Below the pieces are notes generated by a model. That model saw only the letters and a list, made by a program, of their open reading frames with translations. It searched no databases and was not told the origin of the DNA. DNA of 64,000 nucleotides from positions 58,622,746-58,686,745 of the forward strand of contig OZ038479.1 of assembly GCA_964036315.1 (NCBI GenBank), in the 5' to 3' direction. Source of the stretch: Acanthosepion esculentum (lineage: Eukaryota; Mollusca; Cephalopoda; Sepiida; Sepiidae). Below, in pieces: positions 1 to 12,801 of the stretch (its first letter is position 1; each line of letters begins with the position of its first letter). Made by a program: the position numbers and the translations under genes.

Positions 1-1570
1 GCATTTTCAAACTAAGTAATATTTGTTTCAAATCAGATTAATCAAATGTTAAATCAACTACTCTTCAAATAAAATTTCAAAAAGTATATTTTATTTTTGT
101 AATAGTTTTTTTAATAAACAGAATTGTTTTATTGACACATTTATAATTTTTTATACTACCCCATAATCTTTAAATATAAGGAAAATATTCTCCTCAACCT
201 GTTTTAATGAATTTGAAATACATTGGCTTTAAATTTACTATAGTTCTCAGTCTTATTTTCTGATAATGTTGTGTATGGATGTCCATATTTGCAAATAACG
301 AAATATTTACAGATATGAGCAAAAAAAAATGAAAAATTCTTTTATTGAATATAAATTTATTATTGATTCTATTATTTAATATTAAAGTCACTGAATTCTA
401 GTGAGGTTTTCTATTTACGATTAGTAGTTTTTAATTAAAAACAATATTACCTATTTGGTATTAATAGAGAAATTTAACATATTTACATAAATTATTCAAA
501 TTCAGATTTAAAAAATGAAAACAATTCATTATTTATCAAAACTTTTTCCTTAGGACAATAGCATCCATAATACATCTGATACATAAAAGCAATTAAGATC
601 TTTTCGAATTAAATAACACCGTAGTTTTTAAAGCATTTTTTATTTTACCATTCAGAAGAAATATTCAGTAACTGGGCTTCTGTTTTACAAAAAAAAAAAT
701 GATGATTTAAATTCTCCATGGACTTCTGCATCTAATTAATATAAGTATTAAGCATTACAAAAATTAATTTCTCAAAAATTCATGAAATTAAACAATTGGT
801 GGTGCTGGTGGTGGCAGTGGGGGTTAGAAACAGATATAAAAAAATAATTTTACCCAGATTTTCAACAAAAGACAAATTTCCAAAATAACTCATCCTGGAC
901 ATTTCATTAAAATCTGACAAATATTTGGCTTTTGCACAAACTTTCAAACAATGTGTTTTCACATAAAAAAAACAAAAAACAAAATTACTTATACTAATAT
1001 TTGCTCCACTTGATTACACAAGAAAAATAAAAAAATTTAACCATAACTTCAAACTTTCTAAAAAGGATCAGAAAATTTAATTTGATAATCAAAACATCCT
1101 TTGGTTTTTCCACTTAATAATAAGGAAGATTTTAATGATAAAATTTTGTTTTCTTAAGTTTTGGGTATTTTTTCATCATATATGTTTATTTTTTAGCGAA
1201 TATTAGGAGGTACCAATTTCAAAGTGACAATAAAGTTCTCTCAGAGATTCCTAACTTTATAACATTATAGATTACAAAATTTATAAAAATTTCATAAAAT
1301 TAAAAAGTGGGTGAAGGGGTAACAAATGAAAAAAAAATACTCTGTAGTATATTTCAAAAAGAAATTATATTGATCAGAATCGTTTTTTCATTAAGATCGA
1401 TAAAATGGACCATTTTGACACATTTGTAAATAAAATTTAATTTTCAGTCTTAAAAATCTTGCAAAAATAAAATATATATTTCTGACATAATGAGTAAAAT
1501 TAGAAAATTTAAAGTTAAATTAATCTGATTTGAAACAAACATTACTTATATTATAAAATGTTGTATACAA
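1..1570. repeat. AT-rich dispersed repeat mosaic, no gene
   Basis: I see no coding sequence here. The stretch is built from fragments that recur elsewhere in the window. Its opening (a block reading 'taatatttgtttcaaatcag') recurs near 14850, 28330 and 55385. The block at about 1090-1215 carries the landmarks of an unnamed AT-rich family: a 'ttggtttttccacttaataa' version of the fast-recognised 'tttggtctttcctcttaata' motif, then 'tttcatcat' and 'ggaggtacc'. These landmarks recur near 5155, 15320, 16020, 19540, 20180, 42680, 59100 and 62310, and inverted near 16400, 18000 and 60500. Family membership is visible. Its class is not known to me. Confidence 0.5.
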
Positions 1571-2059
1571 GCATCTCTTAACCATGGCATCTTGTTTCAC
1601 TGACATGTTGATTGATTCATTGAAAGTCTAATATGTTGAAAAGTATGGTGAAACAGAATTGATTGCAGATGATAAATTTTATATGAGGGTTTTTTTTCCA
1701 CGAAGAGGGACAACTCTTAAAACACGTCACCTTTTAATGATAATGTCAGGTTGGAACATTTGTACTTACAAGTTCTGCATACAAAAACAAATGGAAATGC
1801 TTTTTATAAATATTTGGGGTCGTCATATTGCAAGAAGATTAGTAAATATAGTTTTGCTTAATAACTATATTTCCTGAGAGTTACATCATTAAAAATGAAT
1901 TGTAAGATTAAAAGATTTTATAAATTATTCAATTTGAAATTAAAAAAAAAAAAAAAATGAAAACCAATCCTGGAAAAATTCATTTTTCATCAAAAAAATT
2001 GTTTTTCTTCATACAATATTCTCTTTAATATGTATTATTCATAAAAGCAATTAAAAGTT

Positions 2060-2285
2060 ATAATTAATGGATAGCAGCTCAGATTGAGAAATCAGAGAGC
2101 TGAGTTCAAATTCCAGTCAAATCCATTACATTCACTTATGTGCTAATACCCTTGGGAAAGGTGTGAATCCTCTTCTTTTCCCTCCAGCTAACAGGACAAA
2201 CCAAGTTCTGCAGCCTTGGATGGTAACTGGTCAAACACAGAAAGAAATGGCAACCTACTGCGGGAAGGCTAGTTATTTCACCAGT
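2060..2285 (+). repeat. possible tRNA-derived SINE fragment
   Basis: A stretch with 'gagttcaaattccagtc' resembles a Pol III B box (consensus GGTTCRANNCC) and follows a loosely A-box-like 'agcagctcagattgag'. It abuts the gypsy RT relic at about 2285. Only one copy was found in the window, so calling it a SINE is inference. Confidence 0.3.
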
Positions 2286-2860
2286 TGACTCTTCAAGGTG
2301 TGCAGCACCCACTGTAATTGTCAAAAAGACTGGTAAATTATGAGTGTGTGTAGATTTTTCAAAAGGGTTGAATAATGTTCTACAAGACCATAATTATCCA
2401 TTACCAACAGCCAAAGAAGTATTTATAAAATTAAACTGGGGAACTTTATTCTCCAAAAGAGATTTGCTGAATATGTACCTACAAGTTGAAATGGAAGAAG
2501 TAAGGAATTTCTTAACATTAATAAGCATTATTTATTTCAGTTTCATAGACTATTGTTTGATGTAAAAGCTGCTCCAGCAATTTTCCAGCAAATCATAGAT
2601 GCTATGCTGGCTGGACTCGATTTTTCAGTTGGATGCTTGGATGATATTATGCTTTGAAGCAAAATAGTAGACAAACAGAGAAGTCACATAGCAAGAGTGT
2701 TCAAACAAATAAGTGAGTTTGGTTCTAAACTGTCTGAAGACAAAATGCAAATTATTTATGTCACAAGTTATATACTTAGCCCAAATCCTTGATAAAAATG
2801 ACCAGAGATTGGGTCCTGAAAAAATTAGGGTCACAAAGGAAATGTCAACTCCATTTACAT
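2285..2860 (+). pseudogene. Ty3/gypsy reverse transcriptase fragment
   Basis: This is the N-terminal half of a Ty3/gypsy pol reverse transcriptase. Conceptual translation reads SSRCAAPTVIVKKTGKL, then a stop, then VCVDFSKGLN, YPLPTAKEVFIKLN, FSKRDLLNMYLQVEMEE, and in a shifted frame LLFDVKAAPAIFQQIMDAML and GCLDDIML. These match the family order: the 'APTVIVKKDGK' entry, the RT catalytic Asp region (FSK-D-L-YLQV), the 'LPFG.K.AP..FQ' block, and the second catalytic pair seen as LDDI in place of YLDDI. There are in-frame stops after KTGKL and after LDDIML, and a frameshift near 2510-2540. No LTR, integrase or gag was found next to it. It is a dead fragment; the gypsy class is near certain. Confidence 0.88.
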
Positions 2861-2879
2861 TGAGACTATGAGGTATTTT

Positions 2880-3085
2880 GGTGGATGTAGTAAGAAAGGT
2901 ATGTATGAATGTGTTGTTTTGGTGCTAGGATTATTGTTTTGTACGATTGGGTCAGTGATTGTGGCTAGCTAAGTTATAAATTAAGACAGATGATGACCGT
3001 CTCTTTTCCCCATCCCTTTTTCGGCCTTGTGCCACATTTGCTGTATTATTCACAGGCTGTGTGTCTAAGACACCTGCTCTCAGGG
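2880..3085 (+). repeat. dispersed repeat, copy 1
   Basis: This segment shares its end ('ggccttgtgccaca') and parts of its body ('ggtggatgt', 'gctaggtataa'-like, 'gatgatgacc'-like) with 41790-41940. Both copies begin near 'ggtggatgtag/gtg' and end just after the 'ggccttgtgccaca' block. No coding capacity is visible. It could be a short retroposon or an LTR piece. Confidence 0.45.
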
Positions 3086-3089
3086 AATA

Positions 3090-3561
3090 TCACACATGAA
3101 AGAGGAATTCTTGACTTGATGAAGCTTATATAGATATTATGTTCACTTAAAGTGAACAAGTCAATGAATTAGATATTAATAAGAATTTTGGTCTTGTTTT
3201 TTTCAGTAATCTAAGAACAAATCTAAAATGTCTCCAGCAAAAGATACTGATTTAATATAATATATATTATAGTCTGTCAGAATTTATTATGCAAATCACA
3301 TAAACCACAATAACTTGAATTTGCTTTGAAAAATTATTGTCAAATTTTAAATGATTAATTTAGACACCAAAACAAATCTTTTGTTTGGAGTTTGTTACAT
3401 TTTTCATGTTCAATAGTGGCACAATGATTTGATGAGTAATTAAAAATGTATCAATGTTTTAAAAATACCTCTGAAATTTATTTAAACAAGGAAATTAATA
3501 CATCGTTTCAAATAGAAACAAAATTTAAGTTAAAAAAAGATTTTAAAATGTGTTTTCCTAC

Positions 3562-3592
<31 letters not shown>

Positions 3593-4560
3593 AGTTTGTG
3601 GCAGTACCTACCTTATTGCATATCAATATTCATTTGGGTACATAAAACAATATTAATTTAGTCAACATTAAAAATTACAAATTTTCAATCAATACCATTT
3701 TCTGACACCTTTTGTCAAAATATATAAAAACATATTTTTAAAAAAAATAAAAATGTCTGTGTCTGATTCTGACTATACCTGCCACATCTGTTTTCTCTGA
3801 GTGATCATTTTCTTCACTTAAAGCATGTAAATACTTATGGTTTCCCAAAGTGAAGTGTTATTAAGTTTTTTGATTTTCATTTCCTTGAATAAAGACCTTT
3901 TGAAAAAAGTTATGTTAAGATGAATAGATAAAAATGTACGAATGTTTTAAAAATTCCTCTAATGTTTATTTAAACAAGGAAATTATTATCTCTTTTGAAA
4001 TAGAAACAAAATTTAAGTTAAAAGAAGGCATTCAAAATCTGTTTTCGCAGGTTTTTTTTTTGTTATTTTACAAAGTCTGTGACAGTACCTACCCTATTGC
4101 ATGTCAATAGAGCAGAATGCATCAGAAATGCAAATTTTACAGAACCCAATTATGTAAAATAATCATCACTTTAGGTACTGCCACAGATTCTCTAAAAATA
4201 AAAAAATAAACATGTTTTAAATAATTTATACGTATTCAACATAACTTTAGGTTTTATTGAAAGATAATAGACGCAAATAAGTTCTTTCAAAAATTAGGTA
4301 AAAAATGAGCATACATACTGACAAACTGCCCCAAACAAATTTCTGAATTGTGCCTCTAGTTTTGCCGGAAACATTTTTAATACATTTCTTGGCATATTAA
4401 AAATACAAACACTTTGCAGATTGTAATAAGCTATCAAATTTAAGAGCTGTAAAAATAAATCTTTTAAATAAAAGATTTCCAAAACAACATATTCAAACTT
4501 AATTTTAAAATATTTAACAATTTTATCACATTTTGTATTTAAAATTGAAACCCCCACCCC
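3090..4560. other. gene-free AT-rich stretch with internal repeat
   Basis: No gene is recognised. The blocks around 3440-3620 and 3930-4110 are diverged direct copies. Both run from 'aaaaatgta/tac..aatgttttaaaaat', through 'tttaaacaaggaaatta', to 'gtgacagtacctacc..attgcat'. They are about 490 bp apart. The first copy contains a T27 tract at about 3561-3588. Confidence 0.45.
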
Positions 4561-5530
4561 AAAAAAAAACAATTCTTGTAAAAATTAATTTTTCATCTGA
4601 AAAATATTTTGGCTTCAGACAATAATGTTCTTAACATATATTATTCATAAAAAACATTAAAGCTTTTCTAATTAAATAATGTCTGAGTTTTATTGGTTTT
4701 CGTATTTTACAATTCTGAGCTAAAATTTGGATAGAAACGCTTTTCGATTTACAAAAAAAAACGATGATTTATATTCTTCAAAGTCTTCTGCATTTAATTA
4801 AAATAATCACAAAAATACAGGTAGTTGAATTTTCGAGTTTTCATAAAATTAAGAAAAGGGTGAGGCAACTGATGTAAAAAAAATATTTTTTATCATGACT
4901 TTCTAAAAACAAACGTTTCTAAAATAATTTCATTCATTTTTGAATAAGTTCTGAAAGTTTCATTAAAATCTGACAATGATTTGATTTTTGCAAGAATTTC
5001 TAAATTAATTTGTCTTTCAACTGAAAAAACGCGCCAAAAATCTAATGCTAAAGTTAAACATTACGTGACCGCTGGCATATAAAAGAACAAGATTTTTAAT
5101 TTAACCAAAATTTCCAACATCCTAGAAAAGATTAAAAGAAATAATTACAAAATACTTTGGTCTTTCCTCTTAAATATTTTTATGATAAAAACTTTGTTTT
5201 TATTAAGTTTGGAGCCTTTCTTCATCATGCTGTTTTTTTGGTGAATTATTAAATTAATAAAATAATAAAAAATTAAATAGTTTGGTCCTTTCCTCTTAGT
5301 CGCCTGATACTAAGGAATTCTGGCAAAAATCAAATAAATATCGGATTTTAAATGAAATCTTCAGAAGTCATTCACAAATGAATGAAATTATTTTGTTAGA
5401 AAATCTTGGTAAAATATTTTTTTTACATGTAATTGTAATTTCTTCTTAATTTTATGAAAACTTGAGAAATTCAACGTTTGGAGCCTTTTTCATTATGCTA
5501 TGCTCTTTTTTCAGCGAATTATCAGAAGTT
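4560..5530. repeat. AT-rich palindromic dispersed repeat
   Basis: A plus-oriented copy of the 'tttggtctttcctcttaaat' family (about 4600-5250) is followed by an inverted partial copy (about 5290-5480). The inverted part shows 'aatgaaattattttgttaga' and 'ttttatgaaaacttgagaaa', which are reverse-complement counterparts of the motifs at about 4840-4940. No protein coding is visible. Confidence 0.5.
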
Positions 5531-5569
5531 CTGTCCATGACTTAAATTCTAAATAAACTCATAACTCAT

Positions 5570-6420
5570 CTGTAATCTACCATACTACTTACCTTGAAAT
5601 TCAATGAGACAAACCGTAAACGAAACGGGATTATTTTTTGTCTGCAAATGATTTTGTTGGGATTTCAAGTTAACCTGCCCAATTTTTGTATGGTTCGTTC
5701 AGTTCGTAAAGTTGAAACGAATGACAGAAAGAAGAAATTAAATAGAAAAAAAAAAGGTACAAAAGTGAAACTGCTTTTGAGAAAAACATTTGATTGATAA
5801 ACTAAAAAAACAAAACGAATGCTATTAAGCGGTGTCAGATAAAATTTTGTTCCCTGTATTTTAAATCCTTAGATTTTGGGGGATTTATATATGAAGTAAA
5901 AATGTTATTGTTATATAACAATAGATGTCTGACGTTTCTTCCCGTCAACCGACAATACCGACGTGAAGGTACCTTATTCTAAAGCAGAATTCATATGAAA
6001 TACAAATTTTATTGAAATCTAATTTTTAATCATCATTAATATTTGCATTAAATTCTAAGATGGGGGTAAAAATCATACGAAATCAAAACGAAAACATTAT
6101 TTTAAATTTTTATTTACCATCATGGACTTCCTGAAAAACCAATATAATTAAAAATTATCTACTTTGAAAATTTTTTTTTATGATTTCAAACGCAATGCTT
6201 TTTAAGCCCCACGCTAAGTAACTAATAAAAATTTCCTGAATAGTTATATAAAGGTGTATGCTTAATTCGAAAATAACAAAGAAATTTTTATAAAATCTAC
6301 CATTTTGAAGTTATCGACAATAAAATTTCGGACTAATTCGCGTCGACCATTACTGATGTTATTTACATACATTCACTCCGCAACACTTATGCGCGGAAGC
6401 TTACTTAGTTAACGGTCTTT
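5570..6420 (+). repeat. dispersed repeat family R2, copy 1
   Basis: An approximately 850-bp element. It recurs at 20690-21540, partially at 43120-43560, and inverted at 43820-43960 and 45400-45720. Shared landmarks, in order, are a 'ctaccat/cacttacctt' start, 'gtctgcaaatgattttgttg' followed by 'ggatttc', 'caacctgcccaatttttgta', 'caaccgacaat', and finally 'gttatcgacaataaaattt' with a terminal 'gtttacat..gc..tgcgga' block. No transposase is encoded. It behaves like a non-autonomous mobile element. Confidence 0.55.
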
Positions 6421-6429
6421 TTTTTATTT

Positions 6430-9400
6430 CACTCGTCTCAATTACTGCGCAAGGGTTACAGTTAGAGAGATTTAGATAATGAACTGACTTTTGGTACATT
6501 GTTTTTAAACTGCAATTTGTGTTGTTTTTCTTTATTGATATGGTTAATAGGAGAAAAAAATGAAAAATAAAATTTACATATTTAAATATTTTTAAAACAT
6601 TGGCATGATCACTTGTCATTTATCAAGCATTAGCACCAGACAAAAAAATGAAAACAAATTTTAAAATCTTTTAAAAATCCAATATTACTACTAGTCATTT
6701 CTTTCAGAGTAAATTATTAAATATAATGATTAATTAATTAAAAATAGGATTTACCTTTTGGTTAAAATATACTATAGCAATAATATTTTTCTTATGCATG
6801 GTATCCATTGTGCAGCAGCAATCAAGGTCACAAGTCAACAATTGTCATCACAAACTTTTAAAACAATTGCATAAAACAGTAAAGAAGTGTGGAGGATCAA
6901 AACTACTACACGCTCGAAGCTGATATTATTTCCAAAAAATTATCTTTATGTTCAATTAACCAATATTTCTAAAATATTATTTTTATTTTAAGCCTTTTAT
7001 AAAAGTTTCTGTACAATAAATAATTTCATTATTATACTTTATTGTGCATATAAAAATGAAATTATAAATGATATTTCTGAATTTTATCTATTGCATTCAT
7101 TTTGGGAGTAGAAAAAGTAAATGTAGTGTGAAGGAAGGAAACTGACTCTCCAAAATATTTCCACAATATCTGTCCTATTCAGCATAAAATTCATTCATTA
7201 TTGAATCAATAATGAAAATTTCATTGAATTCAGATAATTACCTGATATTTAGTACATTTTTAAAAACTGCAGTTTTTTTTTGTTCTTTTCCTAGCTTCAT
7301 TATCAAAAATGTGTAGGCACTTAGTTGTTACCTAAGTAATAATCTTCAATTTTAATTAATCAATTTTTAAAAAAATATTCTCCTCTTACAACCTTTTCCA
7401 GAATTTCCAACCAATTCTTCTGGGCAAAGGCTGGGACCAAACAAGATGCTGAGTATCTTGCATGACCGGTCCATCTGTGTGACACTGAGATCTCCAGATT
7501 AAACAAAAAGAGAAAGAAAGAGGGAAGAGGAGAAAGTTTACCAACTGGATGATAATTGTTGAAAATGCAGGAAGATGAATTGAATAATTAAGAAAATTAA
7601 AAGAAAATGTGTTTAAAAATGATTCTAAATAGAATCAAAACTACCTGTCCTCCCCGCCCACTTCCCACCAATAAGAAAGAGATGATTAAGGTATCCATGA
7701 AGACGTCAGGTAAAATCAAATCATGTTAATGATAGAGAAACCAGAGTGGTTGCCTAAATGAATAACATTCATGATTCTTCCTGACAGAAAAGGCCAGAAA
7801 GAAGCCATCTGCTTTAAATCAGACACACCCAGAATGAAAGCATCCCCACTGAGATAGAAACCAACTGGACAGGTTCATTATAATTTCAATTCGTACAGAG
7901 AAAATTTTATATCCAAACATTAATTCAGATTCCATTATTATTTTGAAATGACCATAGGCAAAAAGCCTGGGTGGTCTGTTCCATCATACAAAAAATGCAT
8001 AGACACAGAGAAAAGATAAAATTTCACTTTAAGAGGAAATGATTTTTCTTTCCTTTTCCAGTTCTTGAGTGGTTTGGTTGATGGAGAGATACCAGCATGG
8101 GGCAAGTTGATAGATAAGGATTAATGACTGAAAATACTTTTTCTTTTCACTGCACCATCTGGAAGTTGGATTTGTCACTTCAGCCCAGGGAGCAGGCTGA
8201 GAAAGTGGGAGAAAGGAGATAGAGGGATTGGCACCACCTATATGGAGTTATGATGCGAGTTGGGGTTAAGGGGTGGCTTGATCCCTCTGACCACTCTCAA
8301 AAGAGGGCTGGCCAACTCCAAATTTGGAAAACGACTTGAGTAAATGTATTTTTATATATGGAAACTTAGAAAAGGTTGATGCATAGAGTAGAAGATAATT
8401 GAGCCCAGACCCTAGTTACCTCCATGCCTACTGGATGCAGGATTGCATATAAGATCCATATGGACATTTTGGATGCGTGTGTGTGTGTGTGTGAGTGAGA
8501 CACACACACACACACAAAGAGTCTCTACACTACTGCTACTAGAGTCCACATTGTTCACCGAGACCTCCTGACCAAAACATTGTCCGGACACGAAGACCAA
8601 AACTTAGAAATTTAAGTTACTACTAAAACAAGCTGCAGGCTCCATAGGGGATCCCAGTGTCATTTGATTATAATAATAAGTGAGAAGTGTTAAAACTGCT
8701 GTATACAGAAAATCATATATAAACCAAATCATTACAGTTTTAACCCAATTCTTCAATTCAAAGGATACTTTTTCCTTTTTATTTGTGTATAGCTCCTGAG
8801 GTGTTGAACAGTCTTCACTTTGGTTTGGTTCATCAAGATCAAAAACACGACATGGCAGAGTGAATGGTCATGAACAGACAAATGCCAGATAGGCCAAGTG
8901 GAACTGTGCATAACGTCACAATACCAGTCGTGAGTGACGGTGGCCGTGGTGGTCTGAAGTAACTTGAGGATCTACAAGTAGTATGACATTATTGGCTGCT
9001 GCTGTTTAGGGTCGATAACTTGGGGTTACAACTGAAGTGACCCAGGGAAGCAAACCTTTCCATGAACACAACTTCAAGCCAACAGACTCTCTAAATAAGA
9101 GCTAGAGTAGTTTTGCTTTTTACAAAAATCTATTGCTGGTCGTTTATTCTTTTAATTAAAAAAAGAAACAAACTTTACTTTCATTTTTTTTACCTGAGTT
9201 TGGTGGTTCAGTTTGCCCATAGCTGGGACACTAACAGGTGCTACCATCCCAGATTAGAGTGGAGCTGAGAACAACAGCAATTAAGAGGTGGCTTCACGCT
9301 CTTCAATGCCTTCCAATCAGAAGTCTTTCTGCTGGATGTAGTCTATCGTCATACCCAGGATAACATTTAATCTGGAAAAATATTAAATGTCATCTAACCA

Positions 9401-11470
9401 AACCATGCCTATTTTTTCTACACAGTTGGTATGATGGCTTTACCAAAGAAAAAATATTCACACTAAATTTTTGAATGCTACTTTCTAGAAAATTCAAGAA
9501 ATTTCTGAGAAAATGAGGATTGAATAAGAAAAATAAAAAGCTGAAAATTATATTTCAGAAAGGAAAAGTCATAGCCAACCCAATGATAGAATTGATCAGA
9601 TATAGATCTATCAAAATTTCATGGTATAACTATTTTTTTGTTAATAGGTTTATGAACTAAAAGTGCATAAAATATTTTTTGTTCTCATCATAAACTACAT
9701 AAAGGTATACAAATAACTTATATGAAGAATATGAGTGAATCAAAAGACATACTAACACAATGGTAATTATCCAATAGATATAGATGTATCAAAATTTCAA
9801 ACTATAACTACTAATGTTTAAAAACCACAAAAACAAACCTCGTAAACTACATGATGGCATATAAATAAATTAGAGGAAGAATATGAGTGAATCCACTAAC
9901 ACAGATACACAAAATGGTGACTATCAAAGAGATGGTGCTTGATCAGAGATGTACACAGCTTGGTGGTTTTCCTGCCTCCTGAAAAAGAGAGAGTTGCAGC
10001 AATTTTCGAAAATTTAACAAATAGGAAGCTCAAACAAAAGTGATGCATAATAAGTAAGTAAAATTTATTCACAGGATGCTATTATGTTGTATTATCAGAT
10101 GATGTTATATTAACAAACACAAAATATCAAGAACTAGGTAAATTAAATAAGGAGTGAAGTCTGTGAAAATTGCTTGCAATAGCTGGAGAGAATCAAAGTA
10201 AGATATGGTGAGTGTTATATTTCTGACATTCTCATCATCTTAAAACTAAAGCTTATTTTATTTCTCAGTACATTCTTATTTTTATACATTAACCAGATAA
10301 GTTTAAAGAAAAAAAACATGGCACTCAGTTGTTTTGAATAGAACTGTAAAATACAAATTTCAGAGTGCAGACAAAATGAAATATTTAATATTTAAAATGA
10401 TTTCTAGGGTTTCAGCAGATAAACTTCTCAATTTGTTTATCCATGGTGCATGCTTAAGGTTGAAAAATTTACAGATACAATCCTTTGATAAAAAGATATA
10501 AAATACAATGAAAAAATTGAAAATTTATTAATAATGGTGTTTCATTTGAGAAAATTTAAGACTATGTTGTCTCCAACAAGATAAGACAACATTGACAAAT
10601 TATTTGTCCTGGCTTTATTTCATATTTATATAATGATAATAAAAAAATTTGAATACTTAGTAATATATCTTATCACCAATAGGTAAGACTTTATAAACTT
10701 ACTATTTAAAGTTTATACATGTTCACAGTATAAAAATCCACATAAAAACAAAATAATACCTTTAATATTGTTTAATAGACTTGAATAATGGTATCATACA
10801 AGTGAATGTTTGAAAATGTTGAAAAATGCATAAAACCTCTTAAGCTTCATGACACTAAATAAAGACTTCATGGCACAATGGTAAACAATAGAGAAAATGG
10901 AATCAGCAAGCAGAGTTCAAATTCAGTTTGAGATAGTTTATGTTCACTTCACACTAACATTTCAAATTTTGAAACATATATCATAGAAAATATATTGTTT
11001 ATATGAAATCAAAATCATATTAACATGATCAAAGAAAACATTAATATTTTAATTCATTCATAAACATGAAAAATATAAAATAAAAGCCAAATTTTTCATA
11101 TATTGATTTCTGTGTTTCAATTTGTATGTCAAATTCGTCTCAGAAAGTATTTTATCTGGAATAAATATATATTGACCTGAGTCTTTAAAATATAGATGGA
11201 TTTCTGACATTCATGGATAAAAAAATACATTGCAAATTACATAATCATACAATGTATCTAAAATTTTCATACACTGAATTGTGCTGTTTTCACCTGTATG
11301 CATATAGCTGTGACTGATCTCCATGAAATTAATATGTATTTTCTCTTTTAATTATATTTCTGCCTTTATGTTTTCAATGAAAATGCAGATGTCTTCATTT
11401 CATCTGTGGCTCTACAGATGTTTGTAGAATTACATTTTGTGAGCACAGTAATTGACAAATAAAATGTTGG
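6430..11470. repeat. 3' flank of ZNF unit A, duplicated with unit B
   Basis: This flank aligns piecewise with 30030-30446 plus 31666-35560 in the same order and orientation. Examples: 'catttatc.agcattagcac' near 6620 and 31735; 'gagatctc' with surrounding sequence near 7490 and 32700; 'gatatagatctatcaaaatt' near 9600 and 33680; 'agctgtgactgatctccatg' near 11308 and 35342. No protein gene is visible. Unit A has about 1.2 kb (about 7890-9150) that is absent at the matching place in unit B (about 33290). A short (TG)n/(AC)n mirror tract lies at about 8477-8516. Confidence 0.75.
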
Positions 11471-11479
11471 TTTCTATGA

Positions 11480-12800
11480 CAGCATCTTTATTTTTAAATG
11501 AGAACTTTGTAAAGATGTTGCTGCACATGACCTGGATTTACAAGTATGGCATTTTTCCAAGTGTCTTTTCAATGGAAATTCCCTGAAATTCTGAACATAT
11601 ACTCCACAAATATATGGTTTCTCTCCAGTGTATAATACATGTATATTGAATATTGCCATCTTTGAAAATAATGCATTATAGTTTTACAAAAATAGGATCA
11701 ATACGGAACATGAAATAGGACTTCTTAGAAAAGGTAGATCCCCAAAATTCTGAATAATGATTTTGGCATGAGTGGGTTTAAATATGATATTCTAAAATTG
11801 AAATTTCTAATAATTCAGAAAGCAAATATACACAAAGGTAAAGCTTTTATTCATCGTATATTCACATGATGCACCAAAATTGATTTGTCTGAAAATTAAT
11901 ATAAGCAAACATCACAATTTTGTTTCTCCAGGGTATATATATAAATATACAGACGTCAGACACACTAGGACTTCCATGAAAATGCAGATAAAAAAATTCG
12001 CAAAATGTAAATTTTACTCCAGTGACTGTCAACATATAAATCACAAAATATGACTTCCATGAGAATATGATTTCTTTCCAGTGTACATATCACCCACTAA
12101 ATATGACATGCCTGAAGATGCAGATCACCATCACAAGAATATAGTTTCCCTCTAATGTGTTTTTCATATGAAATACATACTGATCACCAAATTTGATTTT
12201 CCTAAAATGTAGATCTACAAAGAATATGGTTTCTCTCCAGTGAGTATATGCCTCACCATGATGAGGTTTCTCACCAGTTTCAGTATGAACATCAACAAAT
12301 AAATCTGACTTTCATGAAGATGCAAATACATAACCTTCACAACAATATGGATACTTTCCATTGTGTATTTTGCATATGGAACATTAAAATTGTCAGTAAA
12401 TGCAGATCCACAAACATCAAAGAGAATATGGTTTCTCTCCTGTATTTGTGTGAGATGGATGAAATGTAACTTCCATGAAAATGCAGATCAGCAATCTTTA
12501 CAAGAATATGGTTTCTGACCAGTGTGCATTCGCTTATCGAGTACTAATCTTAACTTGTCTGTAAATGCTGATTAGCAAACATCAAAAGTATATGGATTCT
12601 CAAGTGTGAGTACACATATCATCTACCAAAACAAACTACCATGAAAATGCAGATCTGAAAATTTCACAAAAATATGGTTTCACTCTAGTGTGTGTCTGCA
12701 TATGCCTCTCCATACATGAATTATTTAATCATGAAAATCCACAAACTTTACATGAATATGGTTTCTCTCCAATGCCTATTAATGAGCAAAGATCTACAAA
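11480..12800 (-). pseudogene. decayed zinc-finger modules downstream of ZNF-A
   Basis: About a dozen degenerate 84-bp C2H2 modules continue the phase of the upstream array. Each shows, on the plus strand, a mutated form of 'ggtttctctccagtgtg' (the reverse complement of the TGEKP linker); these lie near 11608, 11921, 12067, 12146, 12228, 12268, 12350, 12430, 12510, 12594, 12675 and 12760. Cys and His codons are often lost, and stops and indels interrupt any frame. They lie 3' of the TAA that ends the open array, so they would now be 3' UTR or untranscribed. The matching region of unit B (35640-35910 plus 39330-40150) is decayed in the same manner. Confidence 0.8.
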
Positions 12801-12801
12801 T

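Noticed and set aside
8477..8516. Functional cruciform or regulatory element at the (TG)n/(AC)n mirror
   Set aside because: The arms are simple dinucleotide runs; nothing else supports a function.
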